Below are positions 1-6,783 of a DNA stretch of 8,143 bases, one piece after another. The notes beneath the pieces were generated by a model that was given only the letters and a program-made list of their open reading frames with translations, did no database searches and had not been told where the DNA came from. The stretch comes from Betaproteobacteria bacterium RIFCSPLOWO2_02_FULL_62_17 (GTDB lineage: Bacteria > Pseudomonadota > Gammaproteobacteria > Burkholderiales > SG8-39), in assembly GCA_001770355.1 (NCBI GenBank), contig MEQV01000060.1, forward strand, positions 1 through 8,143, in the 5' to 3' direction. Within the stretch, counting starts at the first letter, position 1. Every line of letters begins with the position of its first letter. The position numbers and the translations under genes were made by a program.

Positions 1-2464
1 TGATGCCCTGCAGGACTTTCTCGATGCCATCCTGCCGGAGCGAGCGCATGCCGGCGGCGATTGCCGCGCTTTTTACGTCCGGCACTTGAGACTTGGACTG
101 CAGCAGGCGTTTGATCGCGGCATCGGCCACCAACAGTTCGCATAGTCCGATCCTGCCCTGATATCCGGTGCGATCACAGTGCTCGCAGCCATGCGCGCGG
201 AAAAGGGTGATCTTTCCGTTGTCACCAAAGTACCTTGCGTTCCATGTTTTCACCTGTTTGCGCGCGTCGATCGCGGTCTCGTTGCAGTATTGTGCCGCCA
301 GTTCTTCGAGTTCCACCGGGGTCGGCGTGTACTTGAGCTTGCATTCGGGGCAAAGCCGCCGCGCCAGGCGTTGCGCCAGCACGCCGAGCAGTGCGTCGGC
401 AAAGTTGAACGGATCCATGCCCAGATCGAGCAGGCGCACGATGCTCTCGGGCGCGCTATTGGTGTGCAGGGTCGACAAAACCAGGTGCCCGGTCAGCGAG
501 GCCTCGATGCCGATCTTGGCCGTTTCGGCATCGCGCATCTCGCCGACCATGATGACATCGGGGTCTGCGCGCATGAAGCTGCGCATGGCGGCGGCAAACG
601 TCCAGCCGATCTTGGCATTGACCTGAACCTGTCGCAAGCCGGCCTGCGTGATCTCGATCGGATCCTCCGCCGTCCAGATCTTGCGCTCCAGGGTATTGAG
701 AAACGCGAGCAATGAATGCAGCGTGGTGGTCTTCCCGGAGCCCGTGGGGCCGCATACGAGGAACAGTCCGTGCGGCTTGGAAATGAGCCGCTTGATCGTA
801 TTCAAGGCTCCCTGCTCCAGGCCCAGGTCATCGATAGGAACCGGTTTGGCTGCGGCCAGAACGCGCATGACAACGTCCTCCAGGCCGCCGGTCGTGGGAA
901 CAGTTGCGACCCGCAGTTCCACCGGCGCCGGGCCAAAGCGGCTGAAATCAATCTTGCCGTCCTGGGGTTTGCGGCGCTCGGTGATGTCGAGCTGGCTCAT
1001 GATTTTTATTCGGGAAACCACAGCGTTGCGGAACTGGGAAGGCAGTTCGAGATAGTTCACCAGGCTGCCATCCTTGCGAAAGCGGACGCGCGTGGTCTTG
1101 GGCCCGAGGTTCGCTTCGATATGGATGTCGGACGCTTTTTGCTGGACAGCGTCAAGTATTATCCTGTTGACCAATCCTACCAGCGCGCTGTTGCTGCTGA
1201 CAGCCTGCTGTTCCGCGATATCCTGGTTGTCGCTCTCCGCGGCCAGCCGCGAGATGAGTTCCTGCACCCCGGCTTCGGTGCGTTGCGCTGACTCGGCTGC
1301 CGGTGGCGCCAGCCGGCTGCGCTTTCTGCGGTCGGCCATGACAGGCGTCGCTGTTGCGCCAATCGGCGCGGGACCGTAGTGGCTGGTGAGCGAAGCGCTA
1401 ATGTCCTGTGCGGATGCGGTCACCGGCAGAATCTTCATGCGGGTGATCAACCGCAGTTCCTCCAGAACCGCGTTATCCATTGGATTCTCGATCGCCACGA
1501 CCAGCGCGCCTTCCGCCTCGCACAGCGGCATGGCGCGGCGACGGTGTGCGATGGCCGCCGGAATCTTGGCAAGTATGTCGAGAGCGATCTTGGCTTTGAG
1601 GTCTACCGTGGGTATGCCCAGCCTGTTCGCCATCGCTCCGTTGATCGCCTGCTCGTCCACGATACCCATTTTTCTCTGCAGGATCTGCCCGATCGGCATG
1701 GTGCGTTCCCGTGCGTCGCCCCCCAGCGCCAGGTCCAGTTCCGAGCTGGTAATGAAACCGAGTTCTATCAAGGCTTCGCCCAGCTTCTGTTTGGGGCGAT
1801 CGCGCTTTAGTTCCAGCGCCGCGCTGAGCTGTTCCTGCGACACGAATTGGTTCGCCGTGAGGTACTGGCCGAGCCTTTGCGTGCGCATCAACGCCTGCAA
1901 ATTCAGCGCCACACCTACGGCTTCGGGTGAAACGGCGTTCTGATCAATCAGCACCTGCCCAAAGGGTGCATCAATGTTGCAGGTTTGCGCCGCCTGTGCA
2001 GGCACGAAACAGCGGATAACCTCGTCATTATCTTCGGGAAAATACAGGAACAAACCGCACAGTGCGCTGACATAGCCAAGGGTTACCCCGAGGAACTTCT
2101 CGCCATTCACGAGTTGGATCCGGAACGAGTAGCGCTCCACAGGCCGGACTGTTTCCGTCGCGCTCACCGGCGGCGTTCGCTGACTCATCCGGACGGGTTG
2201 CAGCAACTGCAGTTTCAGCAGCGCTGAAAACGGGTGGCTGACGGCTTCCGCCGCGCCGTCCGCCTGAAACGTCAGCAGCGCCGCATCCGCCTGAAAACTG
2301 CGCAGCTGTCCGGTTAAATGCCTGCCGTTCCTGAAACTCAACAGGCAATCGGCCCAGCCGCTGCGGTCTTTCTCCAGCACGAACTCCAAATAGGGCGGAG
2401 CGGGCCACCGGAACTCCTCTACGCTGGCGTCGCTGTGGTTTTCCCAGTTCAATTTGGCGATCAT
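1..2464 (-). CDS. GspE/PilB/PulE-family secretion or pilus ATPase with extended N-terminus (partial at 3' end)
   Basis: This is a hexameric cytoplasmic ATPase that would power assembly of a type IV pilus or type II secretion pseudopilus. One frame stays open for 821 codons from ATG 2464 to the left edge. Seen in it: two beta-rich modules (about residues 30-80 and 105-155), four 30-residue MshEN-like repeats (168-287), the end of the GspE_N domain (to about 362), a polar linker, and the core. The core has ASDIHIEA, the Asp-box region (LDITERRKPQDGK), Walker A GPTGSGKTTT (from 572, Lys578), Walker B with GEMRD (Glu642), a His box STLHTN, and zinc-type cysteine pairs C705/C708 and C760/C763. The sequence ends in IEKVLQGI, so probably only some 15-20 residues are missing. 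An in-frame stop at 2507-2509 limits the start; AAGG at 2473-2470 lies 5 bases before the ATG. The subfamily (PilB, GspE or MshE) cannot be fixed without neighbours. The family call is firm. Confidence 0.93.
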   Translation of the reverse strand, partial: MIAKLNWENHSDASVEEFRWPAPPYLEFVLEKDRSGWADCLLSFRNGRHLTGQLRSFQADAALLTFQADGAAEAVSHPFSALLKLQLLQPVRMSQRTPPVSATETVRPVERYSFRIQLVNGEKFLGVTLGYVSALCGLFLYFPEDNDEVIRCFVPAQAAQTCNIDAPFGQVLIDQNAVSPEAVGVALNLQALMRTQRLGQYLTANQFVSQEQLSAALELKRDRPKQKLGEALIELGFITSSELDLALGGDARERTMPIGQILQRKMGIVDEQAINGAMANRLGIPTVDLKAKIALDILAKIPAAIAHRRRAMPLCEAEGALVVAIENPMDNAVLEELRLITRMKILPVTASAQDISASLTSHYGPAPIGATATPVMADRRKRSRLAPPAAESAQRTEAGVQELISRLAAESDNQDIAEQQAVSSNSALVGLVNRIILDAVQQKASDIHIEANLGPKTTRVRFRKDGSLVNYLELPSQFRNAVVSRIKIMSQLDITERRKPQDGKIDFSRFGPAPVELRVATVPTTGGLEDVVMRVLAAAKPVPIDDLGLEQGALNTIKRLISKPHGLFLVCGPTGSGKTTTLHSLLAFLNTLERKIWTAEDPIEITQAGLRQVQVNAKIGWTFAAAMRSFMRADPDVIMVGEMRDAETAKIGIEASLTGHLVLSTLHTNSAPESIVRLLDLGMDPFNFADALLGVLAQRLARRLCPECKLKYTPTPVELEELAAQYCNETAIDARKQVKTWNARYFGDNGKITLFRAHGCEHCDRTGYQGRIGLCELLVADAAIKRLLQSKSQVPDVKSAAIAAGMRSLRQDGIEKVLQGI

Positions 2465-2908
2465 TGCGGCCTTGTCGCACACAGGTGGCGACCGCGGATG
2501 ATTGCCTCACCGGGTTCACGCGCCCAAGCATGGCTTAATCCTGCGATCGGCGATCTGAAATGCGTTGATAAGCTGGTCATTATTTCTTCATTGCCGGATT
2601 GCGGCCCGGTCGGACCGCGGTGTGACTTCTGCGAACCGCCATCAAGGCGGGCTATCTGATTGCGCACGCCAGGTTTTTCAGCTTAAGCTCTTGGCATCGT
2701 CCGCAGTTTGACATCCCTCAATCGTACCGCAAGTGCTTATCCGCGGGACTGGTTCAAAATGATCATCTCTAGGTTAGTGTTTCATCGTCCCGGTGGCAGC
2801 GGGCCGCGGCGCGGATACCATTGCGCGAACTTTAGCGCCCAATAGGCGCGGAGTATCGGGCGAAATGCGCTACCCTCCAAAGTCCTTGCAATACGACGCC
2901 ACACTCAA
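2465..2908. other. Non-coding stretch between divergent ATPase and exonuclease genes
   Basis: These 444 bases separate two divergently read genes and should hold both promoters. I see no convincing ORF and no tRNA or IS end. A TTGACA box occurs at 2708-2713, but there is no good -10 hexamer 16-18 bases downstream. An 8-base palindrome ATGATCAT lies at 2759-2766. The part from about 2750 to 2800 is visibly richer in A+T than the flanking genes, as expected of a promoter region. Nothing more specific can be supported. Confidence 0.6.
2636..2650. repeat. Short perfect inverted repeat (CCGCC-N5-GGCGG)
   Basis: CCGCC and GGCGG flank a 5-base loop ATCAA and could form a small GC hairpin. No T-run follows on either strand and no gene ends here, so it is not an intrinsic terminator of a visible gene. 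It lies 172 bases upstream of the ATPase start and could be a transcript leader structure or chance. Confidence 0.3.
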
Positions 2909-3517
2909 TTGTCAGCCTCCGATTTGAACTGCGAAATTGCACTCACAATCTCCCGGGAAGAGATGGCGAGACTGCCCATCCGCCGCTACCAAGGCGAGGT
3001 GTGCGTGGTAGAGACTCCGCGGGATCTGGCGCGCGCGCAGGCGGATCTGCTTGAGGAAGACCTCGTGGGTTTCGATACCGAGACGCGGCCCGCATTCACC
3101 AAGGGGGTGCATCACCTGCCCTGCCTGGTGCAGGTGGCGACCGCCCGAGCGGTATACCTGTTTCCTTTGCGCTGGCAGGAGGTATTCCCGGTGCTCGCCG
3201 GCATGCTCTCGGCATCGCGCATTGTCAAGGCTGGCATCGGCTTTGCGGACGATCTGCGCTCGCTCAAGGACGTGTTTCCCTTCGAGGCGGTGAATATGTT
3301 CGATCCGGGCAGTATCGCCAGACGTTACGGCCTGGAGCATTCGGGACTGCGCAACCTCGCCGGCATTTTCCTGAGGTTCCGGATTCCGAAGGGCAAGCAA
3401 ACCTCGAACTGGGCCGCGGCGCAGTTGTCGCCGGCGCAGATCCTCTACGCGGCCACGGATGCCTGGGCCTGCCGCGAGTTGTATCTACATTACCGGGCAT
3501 CGGGAATGGTCAAATGA
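2909..3517 (+). CDS. Small DEDDy-type 3'-5' exonuclease (RNase D/WRN exonuclease-like)
   Basis: The protein is predicted to remove nucleotides from 3' ends of DNA or RNA using two metal ions. It has 202 residues and is essentially a lone exonuclease domain with no HRDC domain as in RNase D. Motifs seen: Exo I in VGFDTET (D56, E58), Exo II in GFADDLRSL (D115), and Exo III in YAATDAW (Y180, D184), with Tyr four residues before Asp, the DEDDy pattern. The start is TTG at 2909. An in-frame stop at 2843-2845 and the lack of an upstream ATG or GTG leave only this or ATG 2963 (Met19). I prefer TTG because ISREEMARLP (residues 14-23) resembles the conserved lead-in of this family, though no clear Shine-Dalgarno precedes it. 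The stop codon overlaps the next start (ATGA), so the two genes are probably cotranslated. Natural substrate unknown. Confidence 0.87.
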   Translation: MSASDLNCEIALTISREEMARLPIRRYQGEVCVVETPRDLARAQADLLEEDLVGFDTETRPAFTKGVHHLPCLVQVATARAVYLFPLRWQEVFPVLAGMLSASRIVKAGIGFADDLRSLKDVFPFEAVNMFDPGSIARRYGLEHSGLRNLAGIFLRFRIPKGKQTSNWAAAQLSPAQILYAATDAWACRELYLHYRASGMVK

Positions 3518-4323
3518 GCACACGCGGCGCGCAGAAAGCGTACAGCAACAAGAGCTTCCTCAATAGCAAGGACGCACGTGCCCTGCGCATCCTTGCCGAG
3601 TACCTCGAACCGCGCAGCCGCTTCGAGCAGTACAAGGTCGAAGACACCATCGTCTTCATGGGCTCGGCGCGCATCCGGCCGCGCGCACAGGCCGAGGCGG
3701 CGCTCAGGGAGGCGCAGGCCGGAGAGGGCGATGTTGCGCAGGCGCAAACGGCGTTGCGCATGTCGGCGTACTACGAGTCCGCCCGCGAACTGGCCTTCCG
3801 GCTGACGCAATGGTCCAAGACCTTGGACCCGAAGGAGCGCCGCTTCGTGGTCTGCACCGGCGGCGGGCCGGGCATCATGGAGGCCGCCAATCGCGGCGCC
3901 TCCGAGGCGCGCGGCACCAACATCGGTTTGGGCATTTCCCTGCCGCTGGAGCAGCACGACAACCCCTTCATCACGCGCGAGCTGGCGTTTCACTTTCATT
4001 ATTTCTTCATGCGCAAGTTCTGGTTCGCCTATCTGGCGAAAGCGGTGATCCTTTTTCCCGGAGGCTTCGGCACGCTTGACGAAATGTTCGAACTCCTGAC
4101 CCTGGTACAGACGAGGAAAATGCGCAAGCCCATGCCGCTGGTGCTTTTCGGCACCGAATTCTGGAAGGAGGTCATCAATTTTGACGCGCTGGTGCGCCAT
4201 GGCACCATCGACGCGCGCGATCTGGAGCTGATGCATCGCACCGACTCGGTCGACGAGGCCTACGAGTGGATCACCGGCCAGTTGCGCGAATTCGCGCTCG
4301 AGCAGCCAGGCGCGATGCTCTAA
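3514..4323 (+). CDS. LOG-family Rossmann-fold protein (putative nucleoside 5'-monophosphate phosphoribohydrolase)
   Basis: LOG-family proteins, long misnamed lysine decarboxylases, hydrolyse the N-glycosidic bond of nucleoside 5'-monophosphates to give a free base and ribose 5-phosphate. The 269-residue protein carries both family signatures: GGGPGIMEA at 116-124 and PGGFGTLDE at 182-190, with Glu190 and the nearby Arg167 in the expected active-site positions. It is longer than the plain LOG proteins of about 190 residues because of a basic N-terminal segment of about 45 residues before the first strand (TIVFMGSARI) and a charged Ala/Glu/Gln-rich insert at about 56-83. It lacks the extra domains of the larger PpnN (YgdH) type. 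ATG 3514 overlaps the exonuclease stop by 4 bases, pointing to translational coupling. Whether it acts on AMP, other NMPs or cytokinin-like nucleotides cannot be told from the sequence. Confidence 0.88.
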   Translation: MSTRGAQKAYSNKSFLNSKDARALRILAEYLEPRSRFEQYKVEDTIVFMGSARIRPRAQAEAALREAQAGEGDVAQAQTALRMSAYYESARELAFRLTQWSKTLDPKERRFVVCTGGGPGIMEAANRGASEARGTNIGLGISLPLEQHDNPFITRELAFHFHYFFMRKFWFAYLAKAVILFPGGFGTLDEMFELLTLVQTRKMRKPMPLVLFGTEFWKEVINFDALVRHGTIDARDLELMHRTDSVDEAYEWITGQLREFALEQPGAML

Positions 4324-4359
4324 CGCACCGTGGCGAGATCCTGATTGAACCTGGGATTT

Positions 4360-6720
4360 TCAACGATGGAGGCGGCCAGAAGGTTGACGCGTTGCGAGCA
4401 CGTTCCATACGACAGCCGGTGTGGCAGGCATCGGGATGTCTTCCACTCCCACATCCGACAAAGCGTCGCACAATGCATTGATGACTGCCGCCGTAGCCGG
4501 CATTATTCCGGCTTCGGCGCCCCCTTTTATGCGCAATGGGTTTCCTTCTGTCGGATCCTCGGCCTGTCCCACGCAGAACGAAGGCAGGTTGTCCGCGCGG
4601 CAAAGACAATAGTCGGCGAAGGAGCCTGTCAGGATCTGCCCTGAATCGCCGTCAAAAATTATTCCTTCGAACAGAGCCTGTCCCACGCCCTGGGCGATGC
4701 CACCGTGCGTCTGGCCTTCTATCAGCATGGGGTTGATCGGCCGGCCGGCATCGTCGACCGTGGTATAGCGCGTAATCTCCACCGCCCCCGTGTCGGGATC
4801 GATTTCCAGCTCGCACACCGCCGCTCCCGCCGGATAAGCGGGAATCCTGCCCTTGAAATCGCTGCTTGCTTCCAGCTTTCCGTTCAAATCGTCGCGGCAT
4901 TTTCCCGATTCGATCGCGCCTGCGACCTCGAACAAGCTGATTACCCGGTCCGTCCCGCTGAGGCGATAGAACGGCGCTTCGTAGACCAGGTCCTGCGCGG
5001 CCACTTCAAGCAAGGAGGCGGCCGCCGCGCGGCCCCGTTCGATGATTTCGGCTGAATTCTTTACCATCAACGTCCCCGTAAGCCGCATGGACCGCTCCGA
5101 ATGCGTCCCGCCACCGAGCGTCACGAAGTCGGTATCACCATGGCGTATATGGATGGTCTCCATGGAGACGCCCAGCAAGTCGGCCATAATTTGCGCGAAG
5201 CTGGTTTCATGACCTTGCCCGCTCGATTGGGTTCCGACCGTCGCTTCGACCCTGCCGCTGCCCAGCACTCGTACGGTGTTGCGCTCGAACGGCGCGCCCA
5301 CCGGTCCCGAGATATGGTTCGCCAAGCCGATGCCGGCAAGCCTGCCGCGGGCGCGCGCCGCGGCCTTTCTCGCCGGAAAGCCCTGCCAATCGGAGGCGGC
5401 AAGCACCTGGTCCATATACCCGTGGAAGTCGCCGCTGTCATAGACAATGTTCATGACGCTGCGATAGGGGAGCATTTCCCGGCGCACCATATTGCGGCGG
5501 CGGATCTCTGCGCGATCGATGCCCATGCGCCGCGCGGCAATATCCAGCAGACGCTCCAGCATGTGAATCGCCTCCGGCCTGCCGGAGCCGCGGTAAGGCG
5601 CGGTGGGAACGGTGTTGGTCAGCACGGCATGCGAGCGTACCTGCGCCACGGGGACGTGATAAACGCTGGCCGGAATCCTTCTGCCATTGGCCAGCGCGAC
5701 AAAGGCGACGGTGGTGGATCCGATGTTGCCGAACCATTCGAGTTCGTAGGCCTGAATGACGCCCTCGCGGTCCAGCGCCAGGACGGCGCGCACGATACAG
5801 TCGCGTGCCTGGTAGTCGGATTGGAATGCCTCGCTGCGGTCGCCCGTCCATTTCACCGGCTTGCCGAGGCGCTTTGCAGCCCACATGACGGCCACTTGTT
5901 CCGGATAGACGTTGTTTCTCGTTCCGAAGGCGCCGCCAACGTCGGGGCAGACGACGCGCACGCGCTCAGGTGGCGCTTTCAGGGCAGCGGCGAGCGCCAG
6001 CTTCTGCGCGAACACACCCTGGTTGCCTGAGATAAGCGTGTGAAGATCGGTTTCCGGATCGTAATTGCCCAGCGCCGCCCGCGGTTCCAGGTGGCAGCTC
6101 GCGACACGATTATGGACAAACTCATGGCGGATGACGTGTGCAGCCTGCTCGATTGCGTTCGAGGTGGCCTCGGCATCACCGTAGCTCAGTGAAAAGCACA
6201 GATTGCGCGGCGCTTCGTCCCAGAGCTGCGGCGCTCCCTCCGCCATGGCTGCGACGGGGGACACTACGGCCGGCAGCACCTGGTACTCGACGTCGATGAG
6301 TTCCGCCGCGTCACGCGCGGCGGCCGCGCTTGTCGCCACGACCAGGGCCAGCGCTTGTCCCACGTGCCTCACCCGCTTGATTGCCAGTGGCCAGTGCGGC
6401 AGATCGACAATTGATTCGCCGGGGGGCGCGATAAATGCGCGCAGCGAGATATCGACGGGATCCGCAGGATTGGGCATGTGCCGCACACCGTCCAGCCCAT
6501 CGGCCAGGTAATCGGCGCCGGTCAGGACAGTGATTACCCCTTGTGCCCGCAGCGCCCGGGTCGCGTCTATGGCAATGATGCTTGCGTGCGCGTGGGGCGA
6601 GCGCAGGAAAGCGCAATAGACCTGTCCCGGCAGCGCGATATCGTCGCTAAAGCTGCCTTGGCCGCTAAGGAAGCGCGCATCCTCGACGCGCTGGATTGAT
6701 TGTCCTATGTATGGGGTCAT
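4360..6720 (-). CDS. Xanthine dehydrogenase/CoxL-family molybdopterin-binding large subunit
   Basis: This is the catalytic subunit of a molybdenum hydroxylase, which inserts an oxygen from water into a C-H bond of an aldehyde, heterocycle or similar compound; it normally works with a 2Fe-2S and an FAD subunit. The 786 residues match the family's usual 750-800. It begins with the typical lead-in (GQSIQRVEDARFLSGQG) and a first a/b domain to about residue 125. Mo-cofactor motifs follow: GGAFG at 262-266, PYRGSGRPEA around 375-384, SGQGHE with Gln502, and KGGAEAG with the catalytic Glu736. The active-site loop lacks the Cys of true CO dehydrogenase (AYxCSFR) and is near the AYRGAGR loop of form II proteins, so CO is an unlikely substrate. 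There is no signal peptide. It lies 63 bases downstream of a Bug receptor gene on the same strand. No partner subunit genes adjoin it, which is odd. ATG 6720 has only a weak ribosome site. Substrate unknown. Confidence 0.93.
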   Translation of the reverse strand: MTPYIGQSIQRVEDARFLSGQGSFSDDIALPGQVYCAFLRSPHAHASIIAIDATRALRAQGVITVLTGADYLADGLDGVRHMPNPADPVDISLRAFIAPPGESIVDLPHWPLAIKRVRHVGQALALVVATSAAAARDAAELIDVEYQVLPAVVSPVAAMAEGAPQLWDEAPRNLCFSLSYGDAEATSNAIEQAAHVIRHEFVHNRVASCHLEPRAALGNYDPETDLHTLISGNQGVFAQKLALAAALKAPPERVRVVCPDVGGAFGTRNNVYPEQVAVMWAAKRLGKPVKWTGDRSEAFQSDYQARDCIVRAVLALDREGVIQAYELEWFGNIGSTTVAFVALANGRRIPASVYHVPVAQVRSHAVLTNTVPTAPYRGSGRPEAIHMLERLLDIAARRMGIDRAEIRRRNMVRREMLPYRSVMNIVYDSGDFHGYMDQVLAASDWQGFPARKAAARARGRLAGIGLANHISGPVGAPFERNTVRVLGSGRVEATVGTQSSGQGHETSFAQIMADLLGVSMETIHIRHGDTDFVTLGGGTHSERSMRLTGTLMVKNSAEIIERGRAAAASLLEVAAQDLVYEAPFYRLSGTDRVISLFEVAGAIESGKCRDDLNGKLEASSDFKGRIPAYPAGAAVCELEIDPDTGAVEITRYTTVDDAGRPINPMLIEGQTHGGIAQGVGQALFEGIIFDGDSGQILTGSFADYCLCRADNLPSFCVGQAEDPTEGNPLRIKGGAEAGIMPATAAVINALCDALSDVGVEDIPMPATPAVVWNVLATRQPSGRLHR

Positions 6721-6739
6721 TTCAGTTTTCAGGACTGAA
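6721..6739. repeat. Perfect 6-bp inverted repeat directly before the Mo-hydroxylase start codon
   Basis: TTCAGT and ACTGAA flank a 7-base loop, directly abutting the ATG of the minus-strand molybdenum hydroxylase gene. In the mRNA this would place the ribosome-binding region in a small stem-loop. The stem is A/T-rich and short, so its stability and role are uncertain. Confidence 0.35.
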
Positions 6740-6783
6740 TGCGCCGGCGGGCCGCCTGGTAATGCAATGCGTGAACATGGCGG

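Noticed and set aside
168..1943. Several plus-strand frames of 100-190 codons and short minus-strand frames opposite or within the ATPase gene
   Set aside because: They are shadows of the ATPase frame, which runs unbroken from 2464 to the left edge and contains all conserved motifs.
1..2464. Possible frameshift or pseudogene in the ATPase
   Set aside because: The start codon, repeats, Walker A and cysteine motifs all fall in the same frame; the gene is only cut by the window edge.
2708..2740. Sigma-70 promoter with TTGACA at 2708-2713 for the exonuclease gene
   Set aside because: No acceptable -10 hexamer lies at a normal spacing, and the start codon is about 170 bases further on.
3490..4236. 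A 248-codon minus-strand frame opposite the LOG-family gene
   Set aside because: It is antisense to a gene with both family signatures and shows no motif of its own.
3514..4323. Lysine decarboxylase
   Set aside because: The PGGxGTxxE and GGGxGxMEA signatures define the LOG family; the lysine decarboxylase label is a historic misannotation and no PLP-binding motif is seen.
4324..4359. Bidirectional terminator between the convergent LOG and hydroxylase genes
   Set aside because: The 36-base gap has no GC-rich hairpin followed by a T-run on either strand.
5101..6030. A 309-codon open frame on the plus strand, opposite the molybdenum hydroxylase gene
   Set aside because: It lies wholly antisense to a well-supported gene, has no recognisable domain, and long antisense frames are expected in GC-rich coding DNA.
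4360..6720. Aerobic CO dehydrogenase large subunit (coxL form I)
   Set aside because: The active-site loop is YRGSGR and lacks the cysteine of AYxCSFR; no coxM or coxS gene is adjacent.
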